Assembly (NCBI GenBank): GCA_001817065.1
Contig: MHHQ01000025.1
Span: forward strand, 1 to 55,527
Reading direction: 5' to 3'
From: Candidatus Andersenbacteria bacterium RIFCSPHIGHO2_02_FULL_46_16
Lineage (GTDB): Bacteria; Patescibacteriota; Andersenbacteria; UBA10190
Length of the DNA: 55,527 nucleotides
Shown: one piece after another, positions 26,857 through 35,593 of the stretch
How positions within the stretch are numbered: position 1 is the stretch's first letter
How the letters are laid out: each line of letters starts with the position of its first letter
Position numbers and translations under genes: made by a program
Notes under the pieces: model-generated
The model's database searches: none
What the model was told of the DNA's origin: nothing
The model's input: only the letters and a program-made list of their open reading frames with translations

Positions 26857-28095
26857 ATGCCCATCACTATTTCTCTTTCGCCCAACATGCAGCCAGACGA
26901 TCTTTTCATTGTCTTTAAGACATTGTTTTCGCCCTGGCGCTGGTCCGATGGACTAATTAATCGTAAAATTGTCCGCCTCATTTCTTCTCGTTTAGCTAAT
27001 CGCCCTACGGCCCTGGTTAGTTCCGGCCGTACCGCTATCTATCGTACGTTGGAAGCACTGAACATTGGTCCAGGCGATGAAGTTATTGTGCAAGCGTTTA
27101 CTTGTTTAGCCGTACCGGCTCCAATTATTTGGCGTAAAGCAAAGCCTATCTTTGCTGATATTAATCTTTCCACTTATAATTTTAATCTGGTCGATGTGGC
27201 AAAAAAAATTAGCCCCCGTACCAAAGCCATTATTGTGCAACATACTTTCGGACTCGCTGGACCGGTCAAAGAATTGCGCCAGCTGGCTGACCAGCATCAC
27301 CTTACTTTAATAGAAGATCTCTCTCACTGTTTTGGTGCCAGCTTAAAGGATCAAGCCCTGGGCACGTTCGGCCATGTGGCTATCTTAAGTTTTGGTCGGG
27401 ATAAGACTATCTCCTGTGTCTTTGGTGGAGCGGTGGCAAGTTTCGATGCCGCTTTTATCCAACGAGTCGAACAAAAGCAAGCGCAACTGCCCAGTCCGCC
27501 TGCCTGGTGGGTTGTCCAGCAACTATTGCATCCCCTATTAATGGCCATTATTATCCCTCTCTATTTTGTCGGCAGCCTCGGTAAAGTATTATTGGTTGCC
27601 GCCCAAAAAATGAAATTATTAAGCATGGCAGTGACTAAAGCGGAAAAGCAAGGACACCAGCCGCCTTTTATTGATTGGCAATTTTCTTCCGCCTTAGGTT
27701 TTTTGTTGCTCAATCAGCTGCGTAAACTAAGCCAGTTTACCACCCGGCGCCAAACCATTGCCCAACGTTATTTCAATCGCCTGCCTATTAGCAAGCAAAT
27801 AAGTCCCCTCAATAAACCAAATTGGTTGCGCGTACCTGTCCGCGTGAAAAATCGTTCATCGTTGTTATCGCGTGCCAAGCAACAGCACGTCTTATTAGGT
27901 AATTGGTATGACCATCCAATAACTCCTGTCACAGCTAAGTCGTCTAACTTCATTGGTTATGTAGTCGGGTCTTGTCCACAAGCTGAATTAGCTGCCGCCA
28001 GGACCATTAACTTGCCCACTCATCCCAATCTCACCGATGAACAAGTTGACCAAATTGCCTCCATTATGTCTACGGCTCGCTGGGCACGCATCTAA
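26857..28095 (+). CDS. DegT/DnrJ/EryC1/StrS-type PLP aminotransferase
   Basis: The 412-residue protein has the fold-type I pattern: TALVSSGRTAIYRTLEALNIGPGDEVIVQAFTC, the FADINLSTYNFN segment, IIVQHTFGLAGPVKEL, EDLSHCFGA, and SFGRDKTISCVFGGAV, where the Lys is the probable PLP-linking residue. Family members usually transaminate nucleotide-linked keto-sugars. A hydrophobic insertion (about residues 225-255) is unusual. Position between a Mur ligase and a FemABX gene suggests a substrate tied to envelope building; the substrate is unknown. Confidence 0.85.
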   Translation: MPITISLSPNMQPDDLFIVFKTLFSPWRWSDGLINRKIVRLISSRLANRPTALVSSGRTAIYRTLEALNIGPGDEVIVQAFTCLAVPAPIIWRKAKPIFADINLSTYNFNLVDVAKKISPRTKAIIVQHTFGLAGPVKELRQLADQHHLTLIEDLSHCFGASLKDQALGTFGHVAILSFGRDKTISCVFGGAVASFDAAFIQRVEQKQAQLPSPPAWWVVQQLLHPLLMAIIIPLYFVGSLGKVLLVAAQKMKLLSMAVTKAEKQGHQPPFIDWQFSSALGFLLLNQLRKLSQFTTRRQTIAQRYFNRLPISKQISPLNKPNWLRVPVRVKNRSSLLSRAKQQHVLLGNWYDHPITPVTAKSSNFIGYVVGSCPQAELAAARTINLPTHPNLTDEQVDQIASIMSTARWARI

Positions 28096-28113
28096 ATATT
28101 TATTCTATAAAAT

Positions 28114-29136
28114 ATGGCTCTAACTATTCGACCGATTACGAACCAGACGCGATGGAACAACTTCGTCACCTCCTGTCCCGTGCAGACTTTCCTGCACTCC
28201 TGGCAATGGGGTCAGGTACAGCAGCAAATGGGCGAGCCAGTGCAGTACTTGGGAATATTTTCCCATGATCAATTAATTGGTGCCGCTTTGGTAATCACCG
28301 TTCAGGCGCGTCGTGGCTGGCATTATTTAATTCCTCACGGTCCATTAGCCGCGGATGACGCCACTATTTATCGTATTATTCCCGCCTTAATTCACCACTT
28401 GCAACATCAAGTCCCTCATCGGATTGCCGCCATTCGCATCGCTCCCTTGTTAGTTTCCTCACCAGTTACCGACGATTTCTTTCCGCGTCACAGCTTCATC
28501 TCTGCTCCCTTGCATGTCCATGCTGAACTAACTTTGGTTTTAGACATTAATCATTCTGATGAAGCGCTGCTAGCTGGCATGCGTAAAACCACTCGTCAGT
28601 CGATTCGCAAAGCCCAAGCGCAAAACGTTACCACCTCCATCGTCACCAATGATTCCGCCCTGTCCAATTTCTGGCAGCTATATCAACAAACCAAACAGCG
28701 CCATCACTTTATTCCCTGGTCATATGACATGCTCGCCGCCCAACTTAAAACCTTCTCCTCCACCAACAGTGTTTTCACTATCACCGCCCAGCACCAAAAC
28801 CGCACTGTGGCCGCGGCCATACTCATCCACTTCGGCTCAACCGTTTATTATTATCACGGCGCCTCAGTCAAGTTACCCAGCTCCATTCCGGCCAGTCAGT
28901 TGATTCAATGGCGTGCGATTCAGGCTGCGCGGGCACGGCAAGCCACCCTCTATAATTTTTGGGGAATTGCCCCGGATGATCAGCCTCATCACCCTTTTTC
29001 CGGGATCACAACCTTTAAGAAAGGATTCGGCGGACGCTCGATCAATTATGCGCACGCTCAAGACCTTCCCCTTAATTGGCGCTACTGGCCCCTTTGGAGT
29101 GTGGAGAAGTATCGGCAACTGAAAAAAGGATTTTAA
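28114..29136 (+). CDS. FemABX-type peptidoglycan-bridge peptidyltransferase
   Basis: The 340-residue protein has two GNAT-like halves. The C-terminal part carries TIYNFWGIAPD-like and FKKGFGGRSINYAHAQDLPLN segments (residues about 285-320), the typical FemABX end, while the N-terminal half has FLHSWQWGQVQQQMGEPVQYLG. Characterised relatives add amino acids from aminoacyl-tRNA to lipid II stem peptides. It is the last gene of the MurF-like/aminotransferase/FemABX trio. No Shine-Dalgarno; an A/T-only stretch precedes the ATG. Confidence 0.88.
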   Translation: MALTIRPITNQTRWNNFVTSCPVQTFLHSWQWGQVQQQMGEPVQYLGIFSHDQLIGAALVITVQARRGWHYLIPHGPLAADDATIYRIIPALIHHLQHQVPHRIAAIRIAPLLVSSPVTDDFFPRHSFISAPLHVHAELTLVLDINHSDEALLAGMRKTTRQSIRKAQAQNVTTSIVTNDSALSNFWQLYQQTKQRHHFIPWSYDMLAAQLKTFSSTNSVFTITAQHQNRTVAAAILIHFGSTVYYYHGASVKLPSSIPASQLIQWRAIQAARARQATLYNFWGIAPDDQPHHPFSGITTFKKGFGGRSINYAHAQDLPLNWRYWPLWSVEKYRQLKKGF

Positions 29137-29160
29137 AAAAAGGACCGGCAACAGTCCTTA
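29135..29160 (-). terminator. Rho-independent terminator overlapping the NusG-like stop codon
   Basis: On the minus strand AAGGAC and GTCCTT (29159-29154 and 29145-29140) form a stem with an 8-base loop, followed by a T run of about seven. The stop codon of the leftward NusG-like gene lies in the stem's left arm. It also sits at the end of the convergent FemABX gene. Confidence 0.7.
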
Positions 29161-29715
29161 CGCTTCTACTAATACTTTGTCTCTTTGGAGATCTATCGAA
29201 ATATCTCCGCTGGTCAGTATTCCCGATACCACTAATCGTCGCGACGTTGGTTCTTCATCGATTAATCGTCCGCATATCCCGCATAATGGCCCTGACGATA
29301 CTTTCACCAGCTGCCCCAATCGAGTATTACTCTCTAGTCTTATTGACCGTTGGCTTTGCATAAATTGCCAGGTCATACAAAGCCGTCCCAGCAGCGTCCC
29401 TTTATCAATAACTGGATTCATACAGACTACATGCGAGCTGGGAAATACATAGTGTGGGGTATCTTCATCACCGGCGATAAATATGTAACCCGGATAAAGC
29501 GGTATGTTGCAGGTTATTTTTCTTCCTCGGATCTTCTTTTCAATGACCATAATAGGCAAGAAAAATTTTTCTCCCTTACTCGTTAACTCTTTTGCCACTG
29601 CTTTTTCTGCCCGGGACCTTATCCTGGCTAACCACCATTTGAAACTGATCGCTGTTTCTTTATTTGACAGTAAATCTTGCGGATTAATGACAGTTTCTAT
29701 ATCAACGTAAACCAT
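29158..29715 (-). CDS. NusG/RfaH-like transcription antitermination factor
   Basis: The 185-residue protein has the NGN domain (FKWWLARIRSRAEKAVAKELTSKGEKFFLPIMV, then NIPLYPGYIFIAGD) and a C-terminal KOW-like module (LGQLVKVSSGPLCGICGRLI). Specialised NusG paralogues of the RfaH/UpxY type sit inside polysaccharide loci and help polymerase read long operons; position beside a polymerase gene and glycosyltransferases fits that. An AAGGGG ribosome-binding site six bases before the ATG fixes the start. The house-keeping nusG would normally lie near rplK, which is not in this window. Confidence 0.8.
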   Translation of the reverse strand: MVYVDIETVINPQDLLSNKETAISFKWWLARIRSRAEKAVAKELTSKGEKFFLPIMVIEKKIRGRKITCNIPLYPGYIFIAGDEDTPHYVFPSSHVVCMNPVIDKGTLLGRLCMTWQFMQSQRSIRLESNTRLGQLVKVSSGPLCGICGRLIDEEPTSRRLVVSGILTSGDISIDLQRDKVLVEA

Positions 29716-29787
29716 TCTATACCCCTTATTCCTGGTTTGTGTGTGAAAAGAGCATTTTGCTAAGTTACGAATATTCCTCTTGATAGC

Positions 29788-31248
29788 TTATTTCTTTTCA
29801 TTTATCAAAACCATTTGCGAGCTTGCCCCTACCAAACCAGCCACAATCCAAAACATTGCATTGGTCGGCCAGATGTCCCAGATATCGATAAAAAATGCCT
29901 GTACCACAAAAGCTGCCAAAAAACCCACACCCCACAAACTTATTATCTTTCCTTCGCGCCCCATCTTTTTCATATCAACTGCACCCGTCCGCAAAAAACG
30001 CCAATATATCCAGCCATAAAGCAGCAATCCCGTTAAACCCATCTCTACCCCAGTCTTTAGGTACTGGTTATCCACCAAAGTACGATTTTTAGTTAACTGC
30101 ACATCGCGGCTATTGCCCACGGCTATATCGTATAGCTCAATGTCATTTTGTCGGAAATTTTGTACCAACACATCTCCTAAACCCTGGCCAACCATTGCTT
30201 CCCAGTTAGTCATTGGTGCAATCAAGCGCGCCATAAACTCAAGCCGCTCCCGATTACTAGCGTAGCGGGGATCAACAAACGAGCGCACATACAGACCAAT
30301 CGGCGTAAAGCGGCTTGCACCAATAACCCCTACCACGCCAACTACTCCCAAACCGATCACGATTTTAAGCATTGTTCTTTTCGATATTTTTTTAGCCACC
30401 CCTGTTGCCCCCCAGTTAGTCACCATTACACCAATACCAACTACCAATCCTATCCAAACTGCCCGAGAATAGGTTAGCCAGATAAACGGCAAGCTCATCA
30501 GCCAAAGTAGTAACCAACCCGCCCTCTTCCCCGCCGGTTTGCTATAGGCAGCCAACGCTGCCACCAATAAACTAATACTTACCGCATACTGTCCAAAAAT
30601 GCTGGGATGAGCCAGTGTACTTGAAATCCTCGGGATCCATATCTGCCGTACCGGATCAAATCTTAGTACCGCACTATCCATTGCCCACCACCACTGATAA
30701 ACGCCTTGCAAATAAACTACTAAGGAGGTCGCTAGCAGCCAATATAAACGTTGCTTCATTAGTTTTTTACTATGGGGCAGATACAGCACGCCAAAATATA
30801 ATAAAACATATAAAATAATATCCCGCGCTCTCAGCACTCCTAGCAGCAGCCCATTGTCCGCCCTCACCATCTCGATTATTGTCCATATTACTAACCAAAC
30901 GATTGGAGCTGTTAAAGCTGCCCGCCGATAAGGCAAAGTTTGTTTAATCAACGGCCACAGAAATTGCCTCATAAACAGAGTTAAAATAATCACATCCTTA
31001 ATTAATGTAGCCGTCCCGATGGTCTGTGTAATTTTTAACATCGGCAATAATGGCGCCAGCACGATTAAGAGCCAAAATCCTGGCTCGGGATTATCCCACA
31101 CCCACCACGCTGTCGCCATAAACAACAAGCAAAAAAATCCTAGCTGCCAGCTAAAAAACAGCGCGATAAAGGCCGCGACCAACCCGCCAATTATTATCCA
31201 AGCCAAGCTTGCTTGCACTTCCCTTTGCCACCAAGACTTTATACTCAT
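29788..31248 (-). CDS. O-antigen ligase/polymerase-like membrane protein (Wzy/WaaL type)
   Basis: The 486-residue protein has about 11-12 membrane helices and a large loop with LAHPSIFGQYAVSISLLVA and a following TYSRAVWIGLVVGIGV segment, matching the Wzy_C/O-antigen ligase pattern. It would polymerise or ligate lipid-linked glycan repeat units on the outer face of the membrane. Its ATG overlaps the stop of the upstream GT2 gene in an ATGA arrangement, so the two are translationally coupled. Confidence 0.85.
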   Translation of the reverse strand: MSIKSWWQREVQASLAWIIIGGLVAAFIALFFSWQLGFFCLLFMATAWWVWDNPEPGFWLLIVLAPLLPMLKITQTIGTATLIKDVIILTLFMRQFLWPLIKQTLPYRRAALTAPIVWLVIWTIIEMVRADNGLLLGVLRARDIILYVLLYFGVLYLPHSKKLMKQRLYWLLATSLVVYLQGVYQWWWAMDSAVLRFDPVRQIWIPRISSTLAHPSIFGQYAVSISLLVAALAAYSKPAGKRAGWLLLWLMSLPFIWLTYSRAVWIGLVVGIGVMVTNWGATGVAKKISKRTMLKIVIGLGVVGVVGVIGASRFTPIGLYVRSFVDPRYASNRERLEFMARLIAPMTNWEAMVGQGLGDVLVQNFRQNDIELYDIAVGNSRDVQLTKNRTLVDNQYLKTGVEMGLTGLLLYGWIYWRFLRTGAVDMKKMGREGKIISLWGVGFLAAFVVQAFFIDIWDIWPTNAMFWIVAGLVGASSQMVLINEKK

Positions 31249-32141
31249 AGCTGCTCTGTTTTTATTTTATGCTGCCATTGCTTAACCGAGGCCGGTATCC
31301 ACAGTAATACATTGATTACGCTCATTATGTATAAGCCCATCACTACCGGTGTGCTTAGATGCTTGCGTGCGTAGTGCAGTATACTCTTTAGCCACGGCCA
31401 ATTTTTTCGTATACCCACCACTTGCCGAAAACTTACCCCGCCCAAATGAATTCCACATGCTCTAGGCGTGTACCACACCTGCCAGCCGAGGTCGTAGGCG
31501 TGTCTGCAATAATCCACTTCCTCAAACCAGACAAAATATCCTTCATCTAGTTGGCCGACTTGCTGCCAACACTCCCGTCTGATGAGGAAAAACGCTCCCA
31601 TCACTTGTGGTACAACTTGCTCTTGGCCATAATCAATTTTTGCCTCCTTAACCTGCGATCCCAGCTTGAGCATGTATAATGCTATTTCTTTCCCCCCGGG
31701 AAAGTTCCGTACTGATGGCTGCAAAGTCTGGTCAGCGTTTAATATCCTTGGCCCCACAATACCAATTCGCTCCGATTTTTTAAATACTTCCAGCATCCCT
31801 AATAACAACCCCGGCAACGCTACTGTGTCAGGATTAAGCAGCAACGCATGCGCCTGCGAGCCTCGCTGCTCCAGACGCCGTAACCCAATATTATTCGCGG
31901 CAGCAAACCCTGCATTCCTTTTATTCATAATAAAGCGCACAGCTGGCTGATTGCCCGTATCTGACACTGCTAGTTTGGCCACTGCGATTGAACGGTCGCT
32001 AGAGGCATTGTCGATTACTGTCACTTCTTCAATTAAATCTTTCTCCGGCAAATCCGCCAACGAGTGCAAACAATCCGCCAAGCATTGGCCGGTATTCCAA
32101 TTCACAATAATAATCGCAATTTTTTGCTCCTGCACAGTCAA
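31245..32141 (-). CDS. Family 2 glycosyltransferase (rhamnosyltransferase-like)
   Basis: The 298-residue protein contains IAIIIVNWNTGQCLADCLHSL, VTVIDNASSDRSIAVA, HALLLNPDTVALPGLL, and YFVWFEEVDYCRHAYDLGWQVWYTP. The C-terminus ends with a membrane-like helix (VVMGLYIMSVINVLLWIPASV). The only upstream start is TTG at 32141 (GTG at 32135 is possible). Downstream overlap with the Wzy-like gene shows they form one operon. Confidence 0.87.
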   Translation of the reverse strand: MTVQEQKIAIIIVNWNTGQCLADCLHSLADLPEKDLIEEVTVIDNASSDRSIAVAKLAVSDTGNQPAVRFIMNKRNAGFAAANNIGLRRLEQRGSQAHALLLNPDTVALPGLLLGMLEVFKKSERIGIVGPRILNADQTLQPSVRNFPGGKEIALYMLKLGSQVKEAKIDYGQEQVVPQVMGAFFLIRRECWQQVGQLDEGYFVWFEEVDYCRHAYDLGWQVWYTPRACGIHLGGVSFRQVVGIRKNWPWLKSILHYARKHLSTPVVMGLYIMSVINVLLWIPASVKQWQHKIKTEQL

Positions 32142-32187
32142 TGATTTAAACTAGTAAAAACTTAGTCTTTCTCCTACTTTATATCTA

Positions 32188-32943
32188 ATGACCGATTTAC
32201 AACAAATTAAAACTTATTTGGATGAATATCTGGCGCTCGCCGAGTTTGCGGATGACTCTTGGAATGGTTTGCAGTATGCCGGATCTCCTCAAGTAAGCAA
32301 AATTGCTTCCGCGGTTGACGCGAGCGCCAAGTCGTTTGCTGCCGCGGCAAGTCATGGCGCGAACTTTCTGCTCGTCCATCATGGACACTTTTGGCGGCAG
32401 GCCAATCCATCATTGGTAGATTGGCAAAGAGATCGTCTTTCCTTGCTCAGTAACCATAATTTATCCCTTTATGCGGCTCATTTACCCCTCGATCAACATC
32501 CCGTTGTTAGTAACAATGCCCAGATTCTTAACTTGCTTAAAGCTAAACCGACTCGTGGGTTTTATCCTCATGCCAATATTAATATCGGCTGGATTGGTCG
32601 CATTAAACCCACTCCTTTATCGTCTATCGCCGACCAATTAAGCCGAAGTCTAGCGACGGCCTGTCGGGTCTTGCCATTCGGCAAAAAACTTGTGACAACC
32701 ATAGCCGTCTGTTCCGGTGGCGGATCCTACGCTGGTTTCTTTTCAGCATTAGCCGCTGGCGTGGACCTCTACATTAGCGGTGATCCAGTTTATATCGATC
32801 CCACTGCACAGGAAGCCAAGATGAATGTCATATTTGCCGGACACTATGCTACTGAAACACTTGGCGTACAAGCCTTAGCAGCGCACCTGTCACAGCAATA
32901 TTCGCTTGAGCATATCTTTATTGACTTGCCGCCTATTAATTAA
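32188..32943 (+). CDS. Nif3-like dinuclear metal-centre protein
   Basis: The 251-residue product has the family metal-binding motifs: LLVHHGHFWR near residue 58-66, AAHLPLDQHP in the middle, and FAGHYATETLGVQALA near the C-terminus. The family (YbgI/YqfO, DUF34) is widespread and annotated as GTP cyclohydrolase I type 2, but its function is unsettled. A -10-like TACTTT lies seven bases before the ATG. Divergent from the GT2 gene by 46 bases. Confidence 0.92.
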   Translation: MTDLQQIKTYLDEYLALAEFADDSWNGLQYAGSPQVSKIASAVDASAKSFAAAASHGANFLLVHHGHFWRQANPSLVDWQRDRLSLLSNHNLSLYAAHLPLDQHPVVSNNAQILNLLKAKPTRGFYPHANINIGWIGRIKPTPLSSIADQLSRSLATACRVLPFGKKLVTTIAVCSGGGSYAGFFSALAAGVDLYISGDPVYIDPTAQEAKMNVIFAGHYATETLGVQALAAHLSQQYSLEHIFIDLPPIN

Positions 32944-32947
32944 TTTC

Positions 32948-32975
32948 GCCGGATCATATCTGCCTAATATCCGGC
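32948..32975. terminator. Hairpin between convergent genes
   Basis: GCCGGAT at 32948-32954 pairs with ATCCGGC at 32969-32975, extended by TTTC with GAAA after a one-base bulge. It sits five bases after the Nif3-like stop. No T run follows on the plus strand, so the termination role is uncertain. Confidence 0.45.
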
Positions 32976-32981
32976 TGAAAT

Positions 32982-33017
32982 AAAAAACAGAAGGCAAATT
33001 ATAGATAATCTACCTTC
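32982..33017 (-). terminator. Rho-independent terminator of the 210-aa unknown gene
   Basis: On the minus strand GAAGG and CCTTC form an outer stem and ATTAT/ATAAT an inner one, with three-base internal loops, followed by TGTTTTTT. It is about 35 bases beyond the stop at 33050. Confidence 0.6.
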
Positions 33018-33049
33018 CATGTGTGCTTCCCATTAGACTTAGTGCTATA

Positions 33050-33682
33050 TCAAATCGCTTGGATGACAACATTCGCTGATGGAGCGCCGAAACCAGGATA
33101 ACGAGCAATCTTACTACGACTGGCAATCATTATTGTGTCATTATTTCCTTGCAAAGAAATCATATTGCCGAGACTGTCACATGACCTGACAATGTCCAGG
33201 CTGTGGTGCCACAGAACAAATGGGAATACACAGCAATGGACTATTGCTTCCCAACTGTTATAACCGATCCTTCCTTCCTTTCGTATCTGCTCATCTGCGG
33301 TAGCCGGGTCTAGTCCCAATCTCGCCCGTCCATCTTCTACGTCTAACAATAAGTGCGCGTCACAAATAGGTGCATCCATACTCGCTCGCAGCCACTTCCC
33401 ACTAACGGTGCACACATTTCTGTCACCAAATATTTCCATCCGCGGCATGTTCCCCGCAATGTGAATTTTCGACGGCAGCCTCGGCACAATCAGGAAAAAG
33501 CTTCCCTGCTCATTCGGAATCCATCGGCATAGCTCGTCGACCTCATTGGACATTAACACAAACCCCATATACCGCAGCCTTTTTACTTGATAACAGAATA
33601 GCTGCTCCGAGGTCATATAAACAACAGGTTCAAAATAAGCATGATACATTGCGGGCGAAACCGTTAACATCGTCTCGTTCAT
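33050..33682 (-). CDS. Hypothetical protein, DUF5701-like, 210 aa
   Basis: Function unknown. The C-terminal half, from IRKEGRIGYNSWEAIVHCCVFPFVL through HHSLDIVRSCDSLGNMISL to RYPGFGAPSANVV, follows a pattern I associate with DUF5701-type proteins that are common in Patescibacteria; this is recalled similarity, not a search. No membrane segment or signal peptide. I chose the ATG at 33682 because GGAGG lies five bases ahead; the frame runs four codons further. A TTGACA promoter about 50 bases upstream and a terminator downstream make it an independent unit. Confidence 0.7.
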   Translation of the reverse strand: MNETMLTVSPAMYHAYFEPVVYMTSEQLFCYQVKRLRYMGFVLMSNEVDELCRWIPNEQGSFFLIVPRLPSKIHIAGNMPRMEIFGDRNVCTVSGKWLRASMDAPICDAHLLLDVEDGRARLGLDPATADEQIRKEGRIGYNSWEAIVHCCVFPFVLWHHSLDIVRSCDSLGNMISLQGNNDTIMIASRSKIARYPGFGAPSANVVIQAI

Positions 33683-33730
33683 AACAACCTCCAATCTTGT
33701 TTATGCAAAGATCAAATGTACAACTGCCCT

Positions 33731-33760
33731 ATACTAAAACAATAGGTTCCCAGCTGTCAA
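33731..33760 (-). promoter_or_regulatory. Promoter of the 210-aa unknown gene
   Basis: Minus strand TTGACA (33760-33755), 18-base spacer, TAGTAT (33736-33731). The -35 is perfect and the -10 matches four of six. Transcription would start about 40 bases before the start codon at 33682. Confidence 0.6.
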
Positions 33761-33821
33761 AAACATACCTCCGCCTGGTCGGTTCGTCCCCAAGGCATCG
33801 GTTTTCAACTCAAGATACTCC

Positions 33822-33848
33822 AAAAAAAAGCCGATCAGATAGATCAGC
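33822..33848 (-). terminator. Rho-independent terminator overlapping the stop of the 154-aa gene
   Basis: On the minus strand GCTGATC (33848-33842) pairs with GATCGGC (33836-33830, one wobble) across a TATCT loop, followed by eight T residues. The TGA stop at 33846-33844 is part of the stem. Confidence 0.8.
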
Positions 33849-34308
33849 TGCCGGCGATAGATGCTAAAATTGATTCCTTAATGAACTGATCATTCAACTC
33901 CTTTTCCCTCTGCAATATTTTCTCGATCCAACCTTCATCTAACCGATCCATCAAATCTCTCTGTAGCAGAATACTTTCATCACTTACGGCAAGCAACAGG
34001 CCGCCATATGTCTGAATGTTCTTGAGCAAGCTTACTCTGAATTTACAGCACGCTCCATGTTGATCATGACATCTCAAAATAGTTTTCGCCTGTATATGAA
34101 GCATTATGTTTTCCGGCCAATGAAACACCATGATTCCTTTCCCGCAGCGGCAATAACCAGTATTGCGAAGATTATTGCATGGCAGTGCAGCAAGGGGGTC
34201 CCAGCCAACTGTGTCCAGTAGATCCGGTTTGCCTTCCCTGTTCCCCTTCGGCCACATTATCCCGTCATCTTCTCCGAACAAAATAAAGGGAATCAACACA
34301 TTACTCAT
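33844..34308 (-). CDS. Hypothetical protein, 154 aa
   Basis: Not recognised. The protein has Cys/His-rich stretches (LPCNNLRNTGYCRCGKG and ILRCHDQHGACCKF, residues about 45-100) that could bind a metal, and a charged helical C-terminus. No signal or membrane segment. The first ATG of the frame (34314) lies inside the GGAGG sequence; the ATG at 34308, six bases after GGAGG, is the proper start. A terminator overlaps the stop codon. It precedes the 210-aa gene but is transcriptionally separated from it. Confidence 0.65.
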   Translation of the reverse strand: MSNVLIPFILFGEDDGIMWPKGNREGKPDLLDTVGWDPLAALPCNNLRNTGYCRCGKGIMVFHWPENIMLHIQAKTILRCHDQHGACCKFRVSLLKNIQTYGGLLLAVSDESILLQRDLMDRLDEGWIEKILQREKELNDQFIKESILASIAGS

Positions 34309-34378
34309 CACCATCCTCCACTTGATAAAAAGAACTTTTTTAACTGCGCTTCTCTAATCACATAATAAACTAAACTCC

Positions 34379-35488
34379 TCAATCCTCAATTATCGCTAGG
34401 GTTTGCGCAGCTGTGCTTTCCCAACTGATATCCTTTATGCGCTCTAACCCTTTTTGCCGCAATGCTTCGCGCCTTTCCATTGCTTCCAAAATGCCTTGCT
34501 TAATATTGCTCACCTCTGTGGCCTTTACCAAGATCGCTGCGTCGCCTGCCACTTCAGGCAGTGATGAATTATCACTTGTGACTACAGGGCATCCGCAGCT
34601 CATCGCTTCTAAAATCGGCATACCAAACCCTTCATACAAGCTAGGTAGGACAAATACAGCTGCTCCCCAATATAAAGCCCGCAGCGTATGATCATCTACT
34701 CTACCGAGTTGTTGAATCCGCTCCTTTACTGGCGATTCATTAATGGCGTCATCAATTGATTTTCTCATCCACCCATGGCTACCAGCTAGTATTAACTGAC
34801 ATGTTTTATTTTCTGCCGCGATTAAATCAAAAGCATTAATCAGCCTAACTAAGTTTTTACGGGGTTGAATCTGTCCGACATATAAAATATAAGGCTGGCT
34901 ATTATCAAAACGTTGACGAACCACATCACGCCCATCTTCTGCCTCATGCGTATCTCTTGGTAGCCGAAACTTATCTTTATCTAAACCGTGTCCGACAACT
35001 ACGACATTCTTTGTTCTTCCGTAGTACCTAGCTATGTCCGCAGCGGTAGCCTTCGATACGGCTATAATTTTAGTTGCCTGTTGGCTGACTTGTGCGCTAA
35101 AAATATGCAGCAGCAGCCAATCCTTATAGGTAAATTGTCGGGGAAATTTATGCACGGCTAAATCATGTATCACAGCGATCGTTTGCATTCTTTTCGGCCG
35201 CCATATTGGCAATTGTTGAATAGGCATGAATAAACGGTCTGGCCGGTATCGATATAGTTCCCAGGGCAACCGGCACTGTGTCCAATACTTAGGCCACGGC
35301 GACCTTAAAATTTTAACGTTGCTAGCTGTTATTTCTTGCTCAATTTCTTTCGACAATGACGGACAAAAGTACAGCCATTCATGTTGCCTGCCTAATTTAG
35401 GTAACCGCTTAGCTAACTCCATTGTGTATCTAGTCGTACCGTCCGCACGATTGCTAGCTAAATCAGATACATCAAAACCAATTTTCAT
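34379..35488 (-). CDS. Family 4 glycosyltransferase
   Basis: The 369-residue GT-B protein begins MKIGFDVSDLASNRADGTTRYTMELAKRL and has IAVIHDLAVHKFPRQFT in the N-terminal half, ILYVGQIQPRKNLVRLINAF at the domain junction, and the donor-site FVLPSLYEGFGMPILEAMSCGCPVVTSDNSSLPEVAGDAAILV with the EX7E glutamates. It probably adds a hexose or mannose to a lipid-linked glycan. It lies downstream of the flippase-transferase fusion on the same strand. Confidence 0.92.
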   Translation of the reverse strand: MKIGFDVSDLASNRADGTTRYTMELAKRLPKLGRQHEWLYFCPSLSKEIEQEITASNVKILRSPWPKYWTQCRLPWELYRYRPDRLFMPIQQLPIWRPKRMQTIAVIHDLAVHKFPRQFTYKDWLLLHIFSAQVSQQATKIIAVSKATAADIARYYGRTKNVVVVGHGLDKDKFRLPRDTHEAEDGRDVVRQRFDNSQPYILYVGQIQPRKNLVRLINAFDLIAAENKTCQLILAGSHGWMRKSIDDAINESPVKERIQQLGRVDDHTLRALYWGAAVFVLPSLYEGFGMPILEAMSCGCPVVTSDNSSLPEVAGDAAILVKATEVSNIKQGILEAMERREALRQKGLERIKDISWESTAAQTLAIIED

Positions 35489-35593
35489 AGTGTTAGCGTA
35501 ACAAAACTTTGCTCTGGTATCGGGCTGCCCCTTGTCTTCTTTCTGGCCATAGTTCTCCCGCGCCTCGCCCCATAGTTCGCTCTCGTTTCATGT

